Positions 35,543 to 42,705 of a stretch of DNA of 49,718 bases are shown here, one piece after another. Each line of letters begins with the position of its first letter. The stretch's first letter is position 1. The position numbers and the translations under genes were made by a program. Origin of the DNA: 66-474 sp036279975 (GTDB lineage: Bacteria > Pseudomonadota > Gammaproteobacteria > Xanthomonadales > Rhodanobacteraceae); assembly GCA_036279975.1 (NCBI GenBank), contig DASURP010000059.1:1-49718 (forward strand). Direction: 5' to 3'. The notes beneath the pieces are model-generated. The model did not search any database. It was not told where the DNA came from and saw only the letters and a list, made by a program, of their open reading frames with translations.

Positions 35543-36657
35543 GTGATTCGAACCCGGTGGTCGCCGTCGGTCGGCACGACTTCGCCGATCACCTGCGAGG
35601 CCAGTCCGGATTTCGCCAGTGCGGTGGACACCGCCGCGGCGTCTGCTGACGCCAGGATCAGGGTGAAGCCGATGCCGCAGTTGAAGGTGCGCCACATCTC
35701 CTCGCGCGGCACCTTGCCTTCGCGCTGCAGCCAGTCGAACACCGCCGGCAGTTGCCATGTCGAACTGTCGATCGAAAGGCCCAATCCGTCCGGCACCACG
35801 CGGATGATGTTTTCCTTGAGGCCGCCGCCGGTGATGTGGGCCATGCCGTGGATGGCCGGGACCGGGGACCCGGGACCCGGGACTCGCAAAAGCTCCAGGA
35901 TGGGTTTGACATAGATGGTGGTGGGCGCCATCAGCGCATCGGCCAGGGTCGTGTCGCCGATGCGCAGGTCGAACGGTGAGCCCGCGCGCTCGACGATCCT
36001 GCGGATCAGCGAGTAGCCGTTGGAGTGCGGGCCGCTGGACGCCATGCCCAGGATCACGTCGCCCGCCCGGATCGCGCTGCCGTCGATGATCCCCGATTTT
36101 TCCACCGCGCCGACGTTGAAGCCGGCGAGGTCGTATTCGCCCGGCGGATACATGTCCGGCATCTCGGCGGTTTCGCCGCCGATCAGCGCGCAGCCGGCCA
36201 GTTCGCAACCCCTGGCGATGCCGCCCACGACCGCGACGGCGGTGTCCACGTCGAGCTTGCCGGTGGCGAAGTAGTCGAGGAAGAACAACGGCTCTGCGCC
36301 CTGGACCAGCACGTCGTTGACGCACATGCCCACCAGGTCGATGCCGATGGTGTCGTGGCGGTCCAGTTGCTGCGCGAGCCGGAGCTTGGTGCCGACGCCA
36401 TCGGTGCCCGATACCAGCACCGGCTCGCGGTACTTGTTGGACAGGTCGAACAGCGCGCCGAAACCGCCCAGTCCGCCCATCACTTCGGGCCGGAAGGTCT
36501 TCCGTACCAGCGGCTTGATGCGTTCGACCACGGCGTTGCCCGCGTCGATGTCCACGCCCGCGGCGCGGTAGGAAAGGGCTTCGTCTGGGGAACTCACGGC
36601 GGCGTCCGGCAAGCGTTCGGAAACGGCAGGATCGGCAATGATAGACGCTGACGCCAT
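35539..36657 (-). CDS. purM: Phosphoribosylformylglycinamidine cyclo-ligase PurM
   Basis: PurM closes the imidazole ring to form AIR, using ATP. The 372-residue protein starts MASASIIADP, then SYRAAGVDIDAGNAVVERIK, GTDGVGTKLRLA, GGETAEMPDMY and HITGGGLKENI, all as in the family. It is longer than the E. coli enzyme. Part of the excess is an in-frame insert, VPGPGSPVPA, between the helix ILELLR and IHGMAHITGG; it is encoded by a heptad array (35858-35885). The extra loop is close to the conserved HITGGG segment. The stop codon touches another heptad array. purN follows with a 3- to 4-bp overlap. Confidence 0.95.
   Translation of the reverse strand: MASASIIADPAVSERLPDAAVSSPDEALSYRAAGVDIDAGNAVVERIKPLVRKTFRPEVMGGLGGFGALFDLSNKYREPVLVSGTDGVGTKLRLAQQLDRHDTIGIDLVGMCVNDVLVQGAEPLFFLDYFATGKLDVDTAVAVVGGIARGCELAGCALIGGETAEMPDMYPPGEYDLAGFNVGAVEKSGIIDGSAIRAGDVILGMASSGPHSNGYSLIRRIVERAGSPFDLRIGDTTLADALMAPTTIYVKPILELLRVPGPGSPVPAIHGMAHITGGGLKENIIRVVPDGLGLSIDSSTWQLPAVFDWLQREGKVPREEMWRTFNCGIGFTLILASADAAAVSTALAKSGLASQVIGEVVPTDGDHRVRIT
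35858..35885. repeat. Heptad array inside purM
   Basis: Four units, GGGACCG, GGGACCC, GGGACCC and GGGACTC, lie within the purM reading frame and encode the proline-glycine insert. Twenty-eight bases do not keep frame by themselves, so a base change or small deletion at the border must have accompanied insertion. Confidence 0.9.
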
Positions 36658-36699
36658 GATTGGGCAGACTGGCGCATACCGATCCGGAGGTGTTTGGCG

Positions 36700-37407
36700 A
36701 TGATGCGCGCAATCTTCACGTCGCTGCTGGCGCTGGCCCTGGTTGCAGCCGCCGCGGCGCAGGCTGGCCCCCAGGCCGTGGGCGCGGGAACCCCGGCGCC
36801 GGCTGCGGCCCCAGGCAATCCATACTCGGCAACGGTGCCGGTCGCCGGTACCAGTGACGCCCAGCGCGACGCCGCGATTGCCACGGCGCTGGGCGTGGTC
36901 CTGCAGCAGGTGTCGCCGGGTCTTGCGCCCGGCCCCGACACGCTGGCGAACGCCACCGGTTATGTGCGTGACTACCGTTACAGCCGATCCGCTTCGGGTT
37001 CCGGGCTGGAGCTGAAGGTGGATTTCGATCCGGGCGCGGTCGGCCGGTTGGTGGCGCGGGCTGGCGGCGGTTCGTCCATGCAGGGCGGCGCGGCCGCTTC
37101 CGCCGGCGCCACGCCGGGCGCTGCGGGTTCCGTGGCGGCGGCGGCCGCGGGCGGCACCGGCACGCTCTGGGTCGAAGGCATCGACAGCACCCATGCGTTT
37201 GCCAGCCTGCTTGCGATGCTGCGTGGCGATCCGCAATTGCAGGATGTGATCCCGGTCGGCGCCGACCACGACGGCATCCTGCTGCAGGTGGGTTTCAGCG
37301 CGCCCTTGGCGACGGTCCTGGCTGCGCTCGAGACGCCCAACGGCCATTTGGCACCGGCCGCGCAACCGCATCCCGGTGCCGATGCGTCCTTGCGCTGGAC
37401 CCCCTGA
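36700..37407 (+). CDS. Exported DUF2066 domain protein
   Basis: This 235-residue protein has a signal peptide (MMRAIFTSLLALALVAAAAAQA) and a DUF2066-like N-terminal domain (NPYSATVPVAGTSDAQRDAAIATALGVVLQQVSP and GYVRDYRYS). A glycine- and alanine-rich linker (about 125-150) follows, then a second small domain with GTLWVEGIDSTHAFASLLAML. The function is unknown. GGAGG at 36686-36690 supports the ATG at 36700. It is divergent from purM and heads a run of genes to hda, an arrangement I associate with Xanthomonadales. Confidence 0.8.
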   Translation: MMRAIFTSLLALALVAAAAAQAGPQAVGAGTPAPAAAPGNPYSATVPVAGTSDAQRDAAIATALGVVLQQVSPGLAPGPDTLANATGYVRDYRYSRSASGSGLELKVDFDPGAVGRLVARAGGGSSMQGGAAASAGATPGAAGSVAAAAAGGTGTLWVEGIDSTHAFASLLAMLRGDPQLQDVIPVGADHDGILLQVGFSAPLATVLAALETPNGHLAPAAQPHPGADASLRWTP

Positions 37408-37450
37408 GTGCGTCGACCACGTGAGCGGACCGAATCCAGGTGAGGGTGGC

Positions 37451-38020
37451 GTGAGCGAAGACGCGTTGCGGCATTTGCCCAACCTGATTTCGGTGTTGCG
37501 CATCGCGTTGGTGGCGCCCCTGCTCGCGACGATCCTGTACGGCCGCTACGAAACGGCGCTGGCGATCGCGGCCGTGGCCGGCATCTCGGACGGGGTGGAC
37601 GGCTACCTCGCGCGGCGGTTTCGCTGGCAGAGCCGGTTGGGCTCGCTCCTCGACCCGGTCGCCGACAAACTAATGCTGGTGGGATGCATGCTGGTGCTGG
37701 GCTGGCTGCACGAGGTGCCGCGCTGGCTGGTGGTGCTGGTGGTGGCGCGCGACGCCGTGATCGCGCTGGGAGCGCTGGCGTGGCACCGCATCCTGCACAA
37801 TTTCGAGTCGCATCCGAGCTGGATGTCGAAGGCCACCACGGTCGCGCAGATCGGATTCGTGCTGCTGGTGCTCGCGGACCACGCATTCGCCTGGGGCGTG
37901 CCGATGCAGGTTCCGGTCTGGATCGTGGCCGTGCTGACGGCGGGCAGCGGACTCGATTACGTGCTGCGCGGGGGCCGGCTGGCGCGGCGTGCACTCAAAC
38001 ACAGGAAGCCTTCCGCATGA
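37451..38020 (+). CDS. CDP-alcohol phosphatidyltransferase family protein
   Basis: This membrane enzyme of phospholipid synthesis has 189 residues and several membrane helices. The family motif D-G-x2-A-R-x8-G-x3-D-x3-D is complete in DGYLARRFRWQSRLGSLLDP and the following VADK. NLISVLRIALVAPLL at the N-terminus is like PgsA, which makes phosphatidylglycerol phosphate, but cardiolipin-type synthases share these traits, so no symbol is given. Start: a GTG at 37451 after GAGGGTGGC is preferred; a GTG at 37421 is possible. Its stop overlaps the perM start (ATGA). Confidence 0.87.
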   Translation: MSEDALRHLPNLISVLRIALVAPLLATILYGRYETALAIAAVAGISDGVDGYLARRFRWQSRLGSLLDPVADKLMLVGCMLVLGWLHEVPRWLVVLVVARDAVIALGALAWHRILHNFESHPSWMSKATTVAQIGFVLLVLADHAFAWGVPMQVPVWIVAVLTAGSGLDYVLRGGRLARRALKHRKPSA

Positions 38021-39186
38021 CCAACGCGCAACGTTGGCAATGGTTGATCATCGTGGCCGTGATCGGTTGGCTGGTGTGGCTGCTGTCGCCGATCCTGATG
38101 CCGTTCATGCTCGCGGGCGTGTTTGCCTACCTGGGCGATCCGCTGGTGGACCGGCTGGAGGGCTTGCGCCTGGGCCGCCTGCGCCTCGGCCGTGGCGTGG
38201 CGGCCAGCATCGTGTTCCTGGTCATGCTGTTGATCGTGGCGCTGGCGCTGGTGTTGCTGATACCGCTGGTGCAGCGCCAGGTAGCGCGCTTCGTTGCCGC
38301 GCTGCCCGCCTACGCGACGTGGTTCACCCACACTGCGGTGCCATGGCTGGAACAAAAGCTGCACATTCCCGCCAGCGAGTTCGACATCTCGACCCTGATC
38401 GGACGGGTGCGCGAACACCTGGGCACGGTCGGCGGCATCGCCGCCGCGGTACTGGGCTATGCGACGCGCTCCGGCCTGACGCTGATCGGCTGGAGCGTCT
38501 CGATCGTGCTGGTGCCGGTGGTGACCTTCTACCTGCTGCGCGACTGGGACAAGCTGGTGGCGCACATCGACGGGTTGTTGCCGCGCGAGGCGCAACCGAC
38601 CCTGCGCCGGCTGGCGCGCGAGACCGACAGCGTGCTGGGCGCCTTCGTGCGCGGCCAGTTGCTGGTGATGCTGGGCCTCGCGATTTTCTACGCGGTGGCA
38701 TTGAAGCTGGTCGGCCTCGACGTCGGCCCGCTGATCGGCATGCTCGCGGGGCTGGTCAGTTTCGTGCCGTACCTCGGCTTCATCATCGGCATCGTCGCCA
38801 GCATCATCGCGGTGCTGGTGCAATACCACGACGTGTTCCACCTGGTGCTGGTGGTGGCGGTGTTCGCGATCGGCAACTTGCTGGAAGGCTACGTGCTGGT
38901 GCCCAAGCTGGTGGGCGACCGTATCGGCCTGCATCCGGTGGCGGTGATCTTCGCGGTGCTGGCGTTCGGCGAACTGTTCGGCTTCATCGGCGTCCTGCTG
39001 GCCCTGCCGATGGCCTCGATCGCCGTGGTGCTGTTGCGGTTCCTGCGTGACCGTTACGAGGCGAGTCCGTTGTATGCAGGCGAGCCCACGCCGAAGATCG
39101 TGACGTCGTCGGGCGATCCGGTCGGGGAGCCGCCAGCGCAGGAGCAGGCCGCCACCGAAGACCAGGAACCACCGCAGCAACCATGA
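38017..39186 (+). CDS. AI-2E family transporter (PerM-like permease)
   Basis: This 389-residue inner-membrane protein of the AI-2E (UPF0118) family has about eight helices, including MPFMLAGVFAYLGDPLVDRLE and FVPYLGFIIGIVASIIAVLV. Conserved stretches include SIVLVPVVTFYLLRDWDKL and GNLLEGYVLVPKLVGDRIGLHPVAVIFAVLAFGELFG, which are typical of PerM. Family members have been linked to autoinducer-2 export or Na+/H+ exchange; the substrate here is unknown. The tail after residue 350 is polar and glutamate-rich. It overlaps both neighbours by 4 bp. Confidence 0.9.
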   Translation: MTNAQRWQWLIIVAVIGWLVWLLSPILMPFMLAGVFAYLGDPLVDRLEGLRLGRLRLGRGVAASIVFLVMLLIVALALVLLIPLVQRQVARFVAALPAYATWFTHTAVPWLEQKLHIPASEFDISTLIGRVREHLGTVGGIAAAVLGYATRSGLTLIGWSVSIVLVPVVTFYLLRDWDKLVAHIDGLLPREAQPTLRRLARETDSVLGAFVRGQLLVMLGLAIFYAVALKLVGLDVGPLIGMLAGLVSFVPYLGFIIGIVASIIAVLVQYHDVFHLVLVVAVFAIGNLLEGYVLVPKLVGDRIGLHPVAVIFAVLAFGELFGFIGVLLALPMASIAVVLLRFLRDRYEASPLYAGEPTPKIVTSSGDPVGEPPAQEQAATEDQEPPQQP

Positions 39187-39884
39187 CCCGGCAATTCCCG
39201 CTCGACCTGCGCTGGCCGCCGCACCAGCGCCTCGACGCGTTCTGGCCCGGCGCCAACGCCGGCGCGCTGGGCGATGTCGCCAAGCTCGCCGAAAGCACCC
39301 GGCAGCCGTGGCTGTTCCTGCACGGCGCCGCCGGCACCGGCAAGAGCCACCTGCTGATCGGGGCCTGCCGCGCCGCCCTGGATGCGGGCCGTGCGGCGCG
39401 CTATGTGTCGTTGGCCGCCTTGCCCGCGCCGCGCGCAAAGGCGCTGGGCGAGCTGGCTCCGGGAGACCTGCTGGCACTCGACGACGTGCAGGCGGTCGCG
39501 GGCGATGCCGCGTCGGAACAGGCGCTGTTCGGCCTCTACAACCGCGCGCAGTCGGCCGCGTCGTCGCTGCTGTTCGCGGCCCCGGCGCCGCCGGGCGAGC
39601 TCGGGATCGGCCTGCCCGACCTGGTCTCGCGCCTGGCCCGCTGCACCCAGTGGGCGATGCGTCCGCTCGACGACGCCGGGCGCCGCGCGATGTTGTGGCT
39701 GCTGACGCGCCGGCTCGGGCTGCGCCTGGACGACGACGTGCTGGACTGGCTGATGGCGCGCCATCCCCGCGACACCGCGTCGCTGGTGGCACTGGTGCGC
39801 CGGATCGATCGCGCGGCGCTGGCCGCGCAGCGGCGGGTCACGGTCCCGTTCCTGCGCGGGTTGCTGCGGGAATCGGACACGTAA
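39183..39884 (+). CDS. hda: DnaA regulatory inactivator Hda
   Basis: Hda binds the beta clamp on DNA and stimulates ATP hydrolysis by DnaA, stopping re-initiation. The 233-residue protein has the clamp-binding motif QFPLDL at residues 4-9, the Walker A loop GAAGTGKS (48-55), Walker B LLALDDVQ, and the DnaA-like lid region with RRAMLWLLTRRLGLRL. The start overlaps the perM stop by 4 bp. It converges on murU with a 9-bp gap. Confidence 0.93.
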   Translation: MTRQFPLDLRWPPHQRLDAFWPGANAGALGDVAKLAESTRQPWLFLHGAAGTGKSHLLIGACRAALDAGRAARYVSLAALPAPRAKALGELAPGDLLALDDVQAVAGDAASEQALFGLYNRAQSAASSLLFAAPAPPGELGIGLPDLVSRLARCTQWAMRPLDDAGRRAMLWLLTRRLGLRLDDDVLDWLMARHPRDTASLVALVRRIDRAALAAQRRVTVPFLRGLLRESDT

Positions 39885-39893
39885 GCGATGCTT

Positions 39894-40652
39894 TCACCCC
39901 CTTCGTGGCGAAGGGGGTCGCGACGCAGGCGCGGGGGGATGGCGCAGCCGCGCGTCGAGTTCCGCCAGGCGTTGCGGCGTGCCGACGTCGGCCCAGCAGC
40001 CGGGGTGCCGGCGCCACGCCATGTCGCCGCGCGCGATGGCGGCGCGCAGCAACGGCGTCAGCGGGAAGCGGGGCGGCGTGGCCTGCGCGCCTGGCGTCTC
40101 GCCGATGACGGCTTGCCAGTCGCCGAGGATCCCGGGTCGATAGACGCCGATGCCGGCGAACGTCAACGCACGCACGGCGCCGGCCGCATCGGCATGCGGC
40201 AGCAGCTTTCCATCCGCGGCGACGCCGAAATCGCCGTGCGGGTGCTGCGGTGGGTTGTCCACCAGCACCAGTTCCGCCACGCCCCGCGGCTCATTCGGCA
40301 GCAACGTGAAATCGAAATCGGTGAAGGTGTCGGCGTTGACCGCCAGGAACGGTGTGTCGCCGAGCAGCGGCAGCGCGTGCAGCATGCCGCCGCCGGTTTC
40401 CAGCGGAACCGCGCCCTCGCGGCTGTACTGGATGCGCAGCCCCCAGCGCGCGCCGTCGCCCAGCGCGGCGGGAAACCGTTCGGCCAGATGCGCGATGTTG
40501 ACGACCACGTCGCGCACGCCCGCCGCCGCCAGGCGTTCCAGGTGCCATTCGATCAGGCGCTTGCCGCCGGCCTCGAGCAGCGGTTTGGGCGTGCCTTCCG
40601 TGAGCGGGCGCATCCGTTCGCCGAGACCGGCCGCGAACAGCAGCGCCTTCAC
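39894..40652 (-). CDS. murU: N-acetylmuramate-1-phosphate uridylyltransferase (MurU family)
   Basis: MurU makes UDP-MurNAc from MurNAc-1-phosphate, letting cells recycle wall sugar past the fosfomycin-sensitive step. The 252-residue protein starts with the nucleotidyltransferase signature ALLFAAGLGERMRPLTEGTPKPLL, has ETGGGMLHALPLL and NADTFTDFDF with the metal-binding Asp, and ends with CWADVGTPQRLAELD. The GTG start overlaps the amgK stop (GTGA). The pairing with an AmgK-type kinase supports this over other sugar-phosphate nucleotidyltransferases. The last 15 residues are low-complexity and overlap a hairpin. Confidence 0.9.
   Translation of the reverse strand: MKALLFAAGLGERMRPLTEGTPKPLLEAGGKRLIEWHLERLAAAGVRDVVVNIAHLAERFPAALGDGARWGLRIQYSREGAVPLETGGGMLHALPLLGDTPFLAVNADTFTDFDFTLLPNEPRGVAELVLVDNPPQHPHGDFGVAADGKLLPHADAAGAVRALTFAGIGVYRPGILGDWQAVIGETPGAQATPPRFPLTPLLRAAIARGDMAWRRHPGCWADVGTPQRLAELDARLRHPPAPASRPPSPRRG
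39896..39918. promoter_or_regulatory. Hairpin between convergent hda and murU
   Basis: ACCCCCTTCG-TGG-CGAAGGGGGT forms a perfect 10-bp stem with a 3-base loop, covering the murU stop and last codons. There is no T-tract on either side. It may act as a two-way RNA 3'-end stabiliser or a weak terminator. Confidence 0.55.
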
Positions 40653-41677
40653 GCGGCGGGCCCCGTCAGGTCGCGCCCGCCCACCCAGCGCTGCAGCAAC
40701 GCGAGGAAATCGTGCAGTTCCGGATACGCCGAGGCGATGTCCTGCACGTACCGCCACACCCGCGGCAGGTCGGCGAGATAGCCGCGCTTGCCGTCGCGGT
40801 ACCACAATCGGCAGAAGATCCCGAGCACCTTCAGGTGCCGCTGCAGCCCGGTCAGGTCGAACCAGCGTTGCCAGCGCGCGCCGGCGACGCGCGGGTCGAG
40901 CGTGCCAGCCTCGACCAGCCGCCGGCGGTGCGCTTCGGACCAGCCGCGTACGCGCGCTGCGTCCCAGTCGATGTAGCAATCGCGCAACAATGACACCAGG
41001 TCGTAGGTGACGGGACCGCTCACGGCGTCCTGAAAATCGACGATGCCCGGGTTGTGCGCGGGGACCCGCATCAGGTTGCGGCTGTGGAAATCGCGGTGCA
41101 CGAACACCTGCGGCTGCCGCAGCGCATTCTCGACCAGCAGCCGGAACGCCACTTCGATGACGTCCCATTCGTCGCACTCGATGAAGATGCCGAGGTGGCG
41201 TTGCAGGAACCAGGCCGGCAGCAGTTCCAGCTCTCGCACCAGCAACGGTTCGTCGTAGCGCGGAAGGCCCGCCGGATCGATCCGCGCCTGCATCGTCAAC
41301 AGCGCGTCCATCGCATCGGCGTACAGCGCATCGGCGCTGGCATCGTCCAATTCGGACAGGTAGGGGCGGGTGCCGAGGTCGGACAACAACAGGAATCCCC
41401 GTGCGCGATCCCTGGCCAGCACTTCGGGTGCATTCAATCCGACGCCGCGCAGCCGCGCATCCACGTCGAGCCAGGCGTCGAGATCGCCCGAGCCGGGTGG
41501 TGCGTCCATGACGATTACGCTTTCATCCACGCCGCGGACGCGCCAGTAACTGCGTGCGCTGGCATCCGCGGAAGCCGCCTCGAGCGTCGCGCCGGAGGCG
41601 CCCACTGCGCCGCGAACGAAGGCCAGCCGGGCGCTGGCGCGGGCTGCGGCGCAAGATGGCGTATCGGTGGCTGGCAT
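40649..41677 (-). CDS. amgK: Anomeric MurNAc/GlcNAc kinase (AmgK family)
   Basis: AmgK phosphorylates N-acetylmuramate at the anomeric carbon, giving the substrate of MurU. The 342-residue protein has the aminoglycoside-kinase fold: VFVHRDFHSRNLM is the Brenner motif with the catalytic Asp and IVDFQDAVSGPVTYDLVSLLRD the metal-binding segment. An SARSYWRVRG-type nucleotide loop is near the N-terminus. The family also includes antibiotic kinases, but the murU neighbour with overlapping codons points to wall recycling. It is divergent from cysD. Confidence 0.9.
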   Translation of the reverse strand: MPATDTPSCAAARASARLAFVRGAVGASGATLEAASADASARSYWRVRGVDESVIVMDAPPGSGDLDAWLDVDARLRGVGLNAPEVLARDRARGFLLLSDLGTRPYLSELDDASADALYADAMDALLTMQARIDPAGLPRYDEPLLVRELELLPAWFLQRHLGIFIECDEWDVIEVAFRLLVENALRQPQVFVHRDFHSRNLMRVPAHNPGIVDFQDAVSGPVTYDLVSLLRDCYIDWDAARVRGWSEAHRRRLVEAGTLDPRVAGARWQRWFDLTGLQRHLKVLGIFCRLWYRDGKRGYLADLPRVWRYVQDIASAYPELHDFLALLQRWVGGRDLTGPAA

Positions 41678-41766
41678 GGCGCGGCAGTATAGAAGCGGGC
41701 GGGCGTGCCCATGCGTCTCGCGGCGTACCGGATTCCGTTATCCTTGCGCTTCGCCACCCCGGTGCG

Positions 41767-41782
41767 TGGCACTTTTTTGGCA
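41767..41782 (+). promoter_or_regulatory. Possible sigma-54 (-24/-12) element upstream of cysD
   Basis: TGGCACTTTTTTGGCA has the GG and GC pairs 12 bp apart, as in the sigma-54 consensus TGGCACG-N4-TTGCA, with two mismatches. It ends 14 bp before the cysD ATG, so the mRNA leader would be only a few bases long, which counts against it. rpoN is in the window but no enhancer site has been identified. Confidence 0.35.
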
Positions 41783-41796
41783 CGGATCCAGCCAGC

Positions 41797-42705
41797 ATGA
41801 GCGTGACCCGATTGCACACCCACCTTGATCGACTCGAGGCCGAGTCCATGCGCATCCTGCGCGAGACCGTGGCCGCATGCAAAAAACCGGTATTGCTGTA
41901 TTCGATCGGCAAGGATTCCTCGGTGCTGTTGCACCTGCTGCTGAAGGCGTTCCATCCGGCCAGGCCGCCACTGCCGATGCTGCACGTCAACACGACCTGG
42001 AAGTTCCGCGAAATGATCGAGTTTCGCGATCGCGTCGCCAGGGAAACCGGGGTCAAGCTGATCGAGCACATCAACCAGGATGGCGTGAAGCAGGGCACCG
42101 ATCCGGTCAACGACGCCTCGAAGCACACCTACGTCATGAAGACCCTGGCGCTGCGCCAGGCCCTGGCCCAGCACGGCTTCGACGCCGCGATCGGCGGCGC
42201 GCGCCGCGACGAGGATCCGGCGCGCGCCAAGGAGCGCGTGTTTTCCCTGCGCGGTGCCGGCCAGAGCTGGGAGCCGCGCAAGCAGCGCCCGGAACCGTGG
42301 GGGTTGTTCAACACGCGCCTGGCCCAGGACGAAACGCTGCGCGTGTTTCCGTTGTCCGACTGGACCGAACTCGACGTATGGCTGTACATCCGCCGCGAGG
42401 GCATCGAGGTGGTGCCGCTGTATTTCGCGAAACAACGCCAGACTTTCGTGCGCAACGGCGCGTTGCTGGTGCGCGACGACGAGCGCGTGCCGCTGGAGCC
42501 GGGCGAGAAGCTGGTTCCGAAGACGGTGCGCTTCCGCACGCTGGGTTGCTGGCCGCTGACCGCCGCGGTCGAATCCGACGCCGCCGATCTCGACGGGATC
42601 ATCGCCGAGATGCTGGACACGCGGCAGTCCGAACGCGCCGGCCGCGTCATCGACCGTGATCCCGCCGATTCCATGGAGCGCAAGAAGCGTGAAGGCTACT
42701 TCTGA
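41797..42705 (+). CDS. cysD: Sulfate adenylyltransferase subunit 2
   Basis: CysD is the ATP-pyrophosphatase subunit that makes APS from sulfate and ATP, working with the GTPase CysN. The 302-residue protein has the PP-loop LYSIGKDSSVLLHL, then HVNTTWKFREMIEFRD, GGARRDEDPARAKERVFS and TLGCWPLTAAVES, the normal family pattern. The end RKKREGYF matches E. coli CysD. The ATG at 41797 is chosen for length; the frame is open upstream without conservation. The 3' end overlaps cysNC by 17 bp. Confidence 0.96.
   Translation: MSVTRLHTHLDRLEAESMRILRETVAACKKPVLLYSIGKDSSVLLHLLLKAFHPARPPLPMLHVNTTWKFREMIEFRDRVARETGVKLIEHINQDGVKQGTDPVNDASKHTYVMKTLALRQALAQHGFDAAIGGARRDEDPARAKERVFSLRGAGQSWEPRKQRPEPWGLFNTRLAQDETLRVFPLSDWTELDVWLYIRREGIEVVPLYFAKQRQTFVRNGALLVRDDERVPLEPGEKLVPKTVRFRTLGCWPLTAAVESDAADLDGIIAEMLDTRQSERAGRVIDRDPADSMERKKREGYF

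Noticed and set aside
39896..39918. Intrinsic terminator for hda or murU
   Set aside because: The stem is strong but no run of T follows on either strand, so it is listed only as a hairpin.
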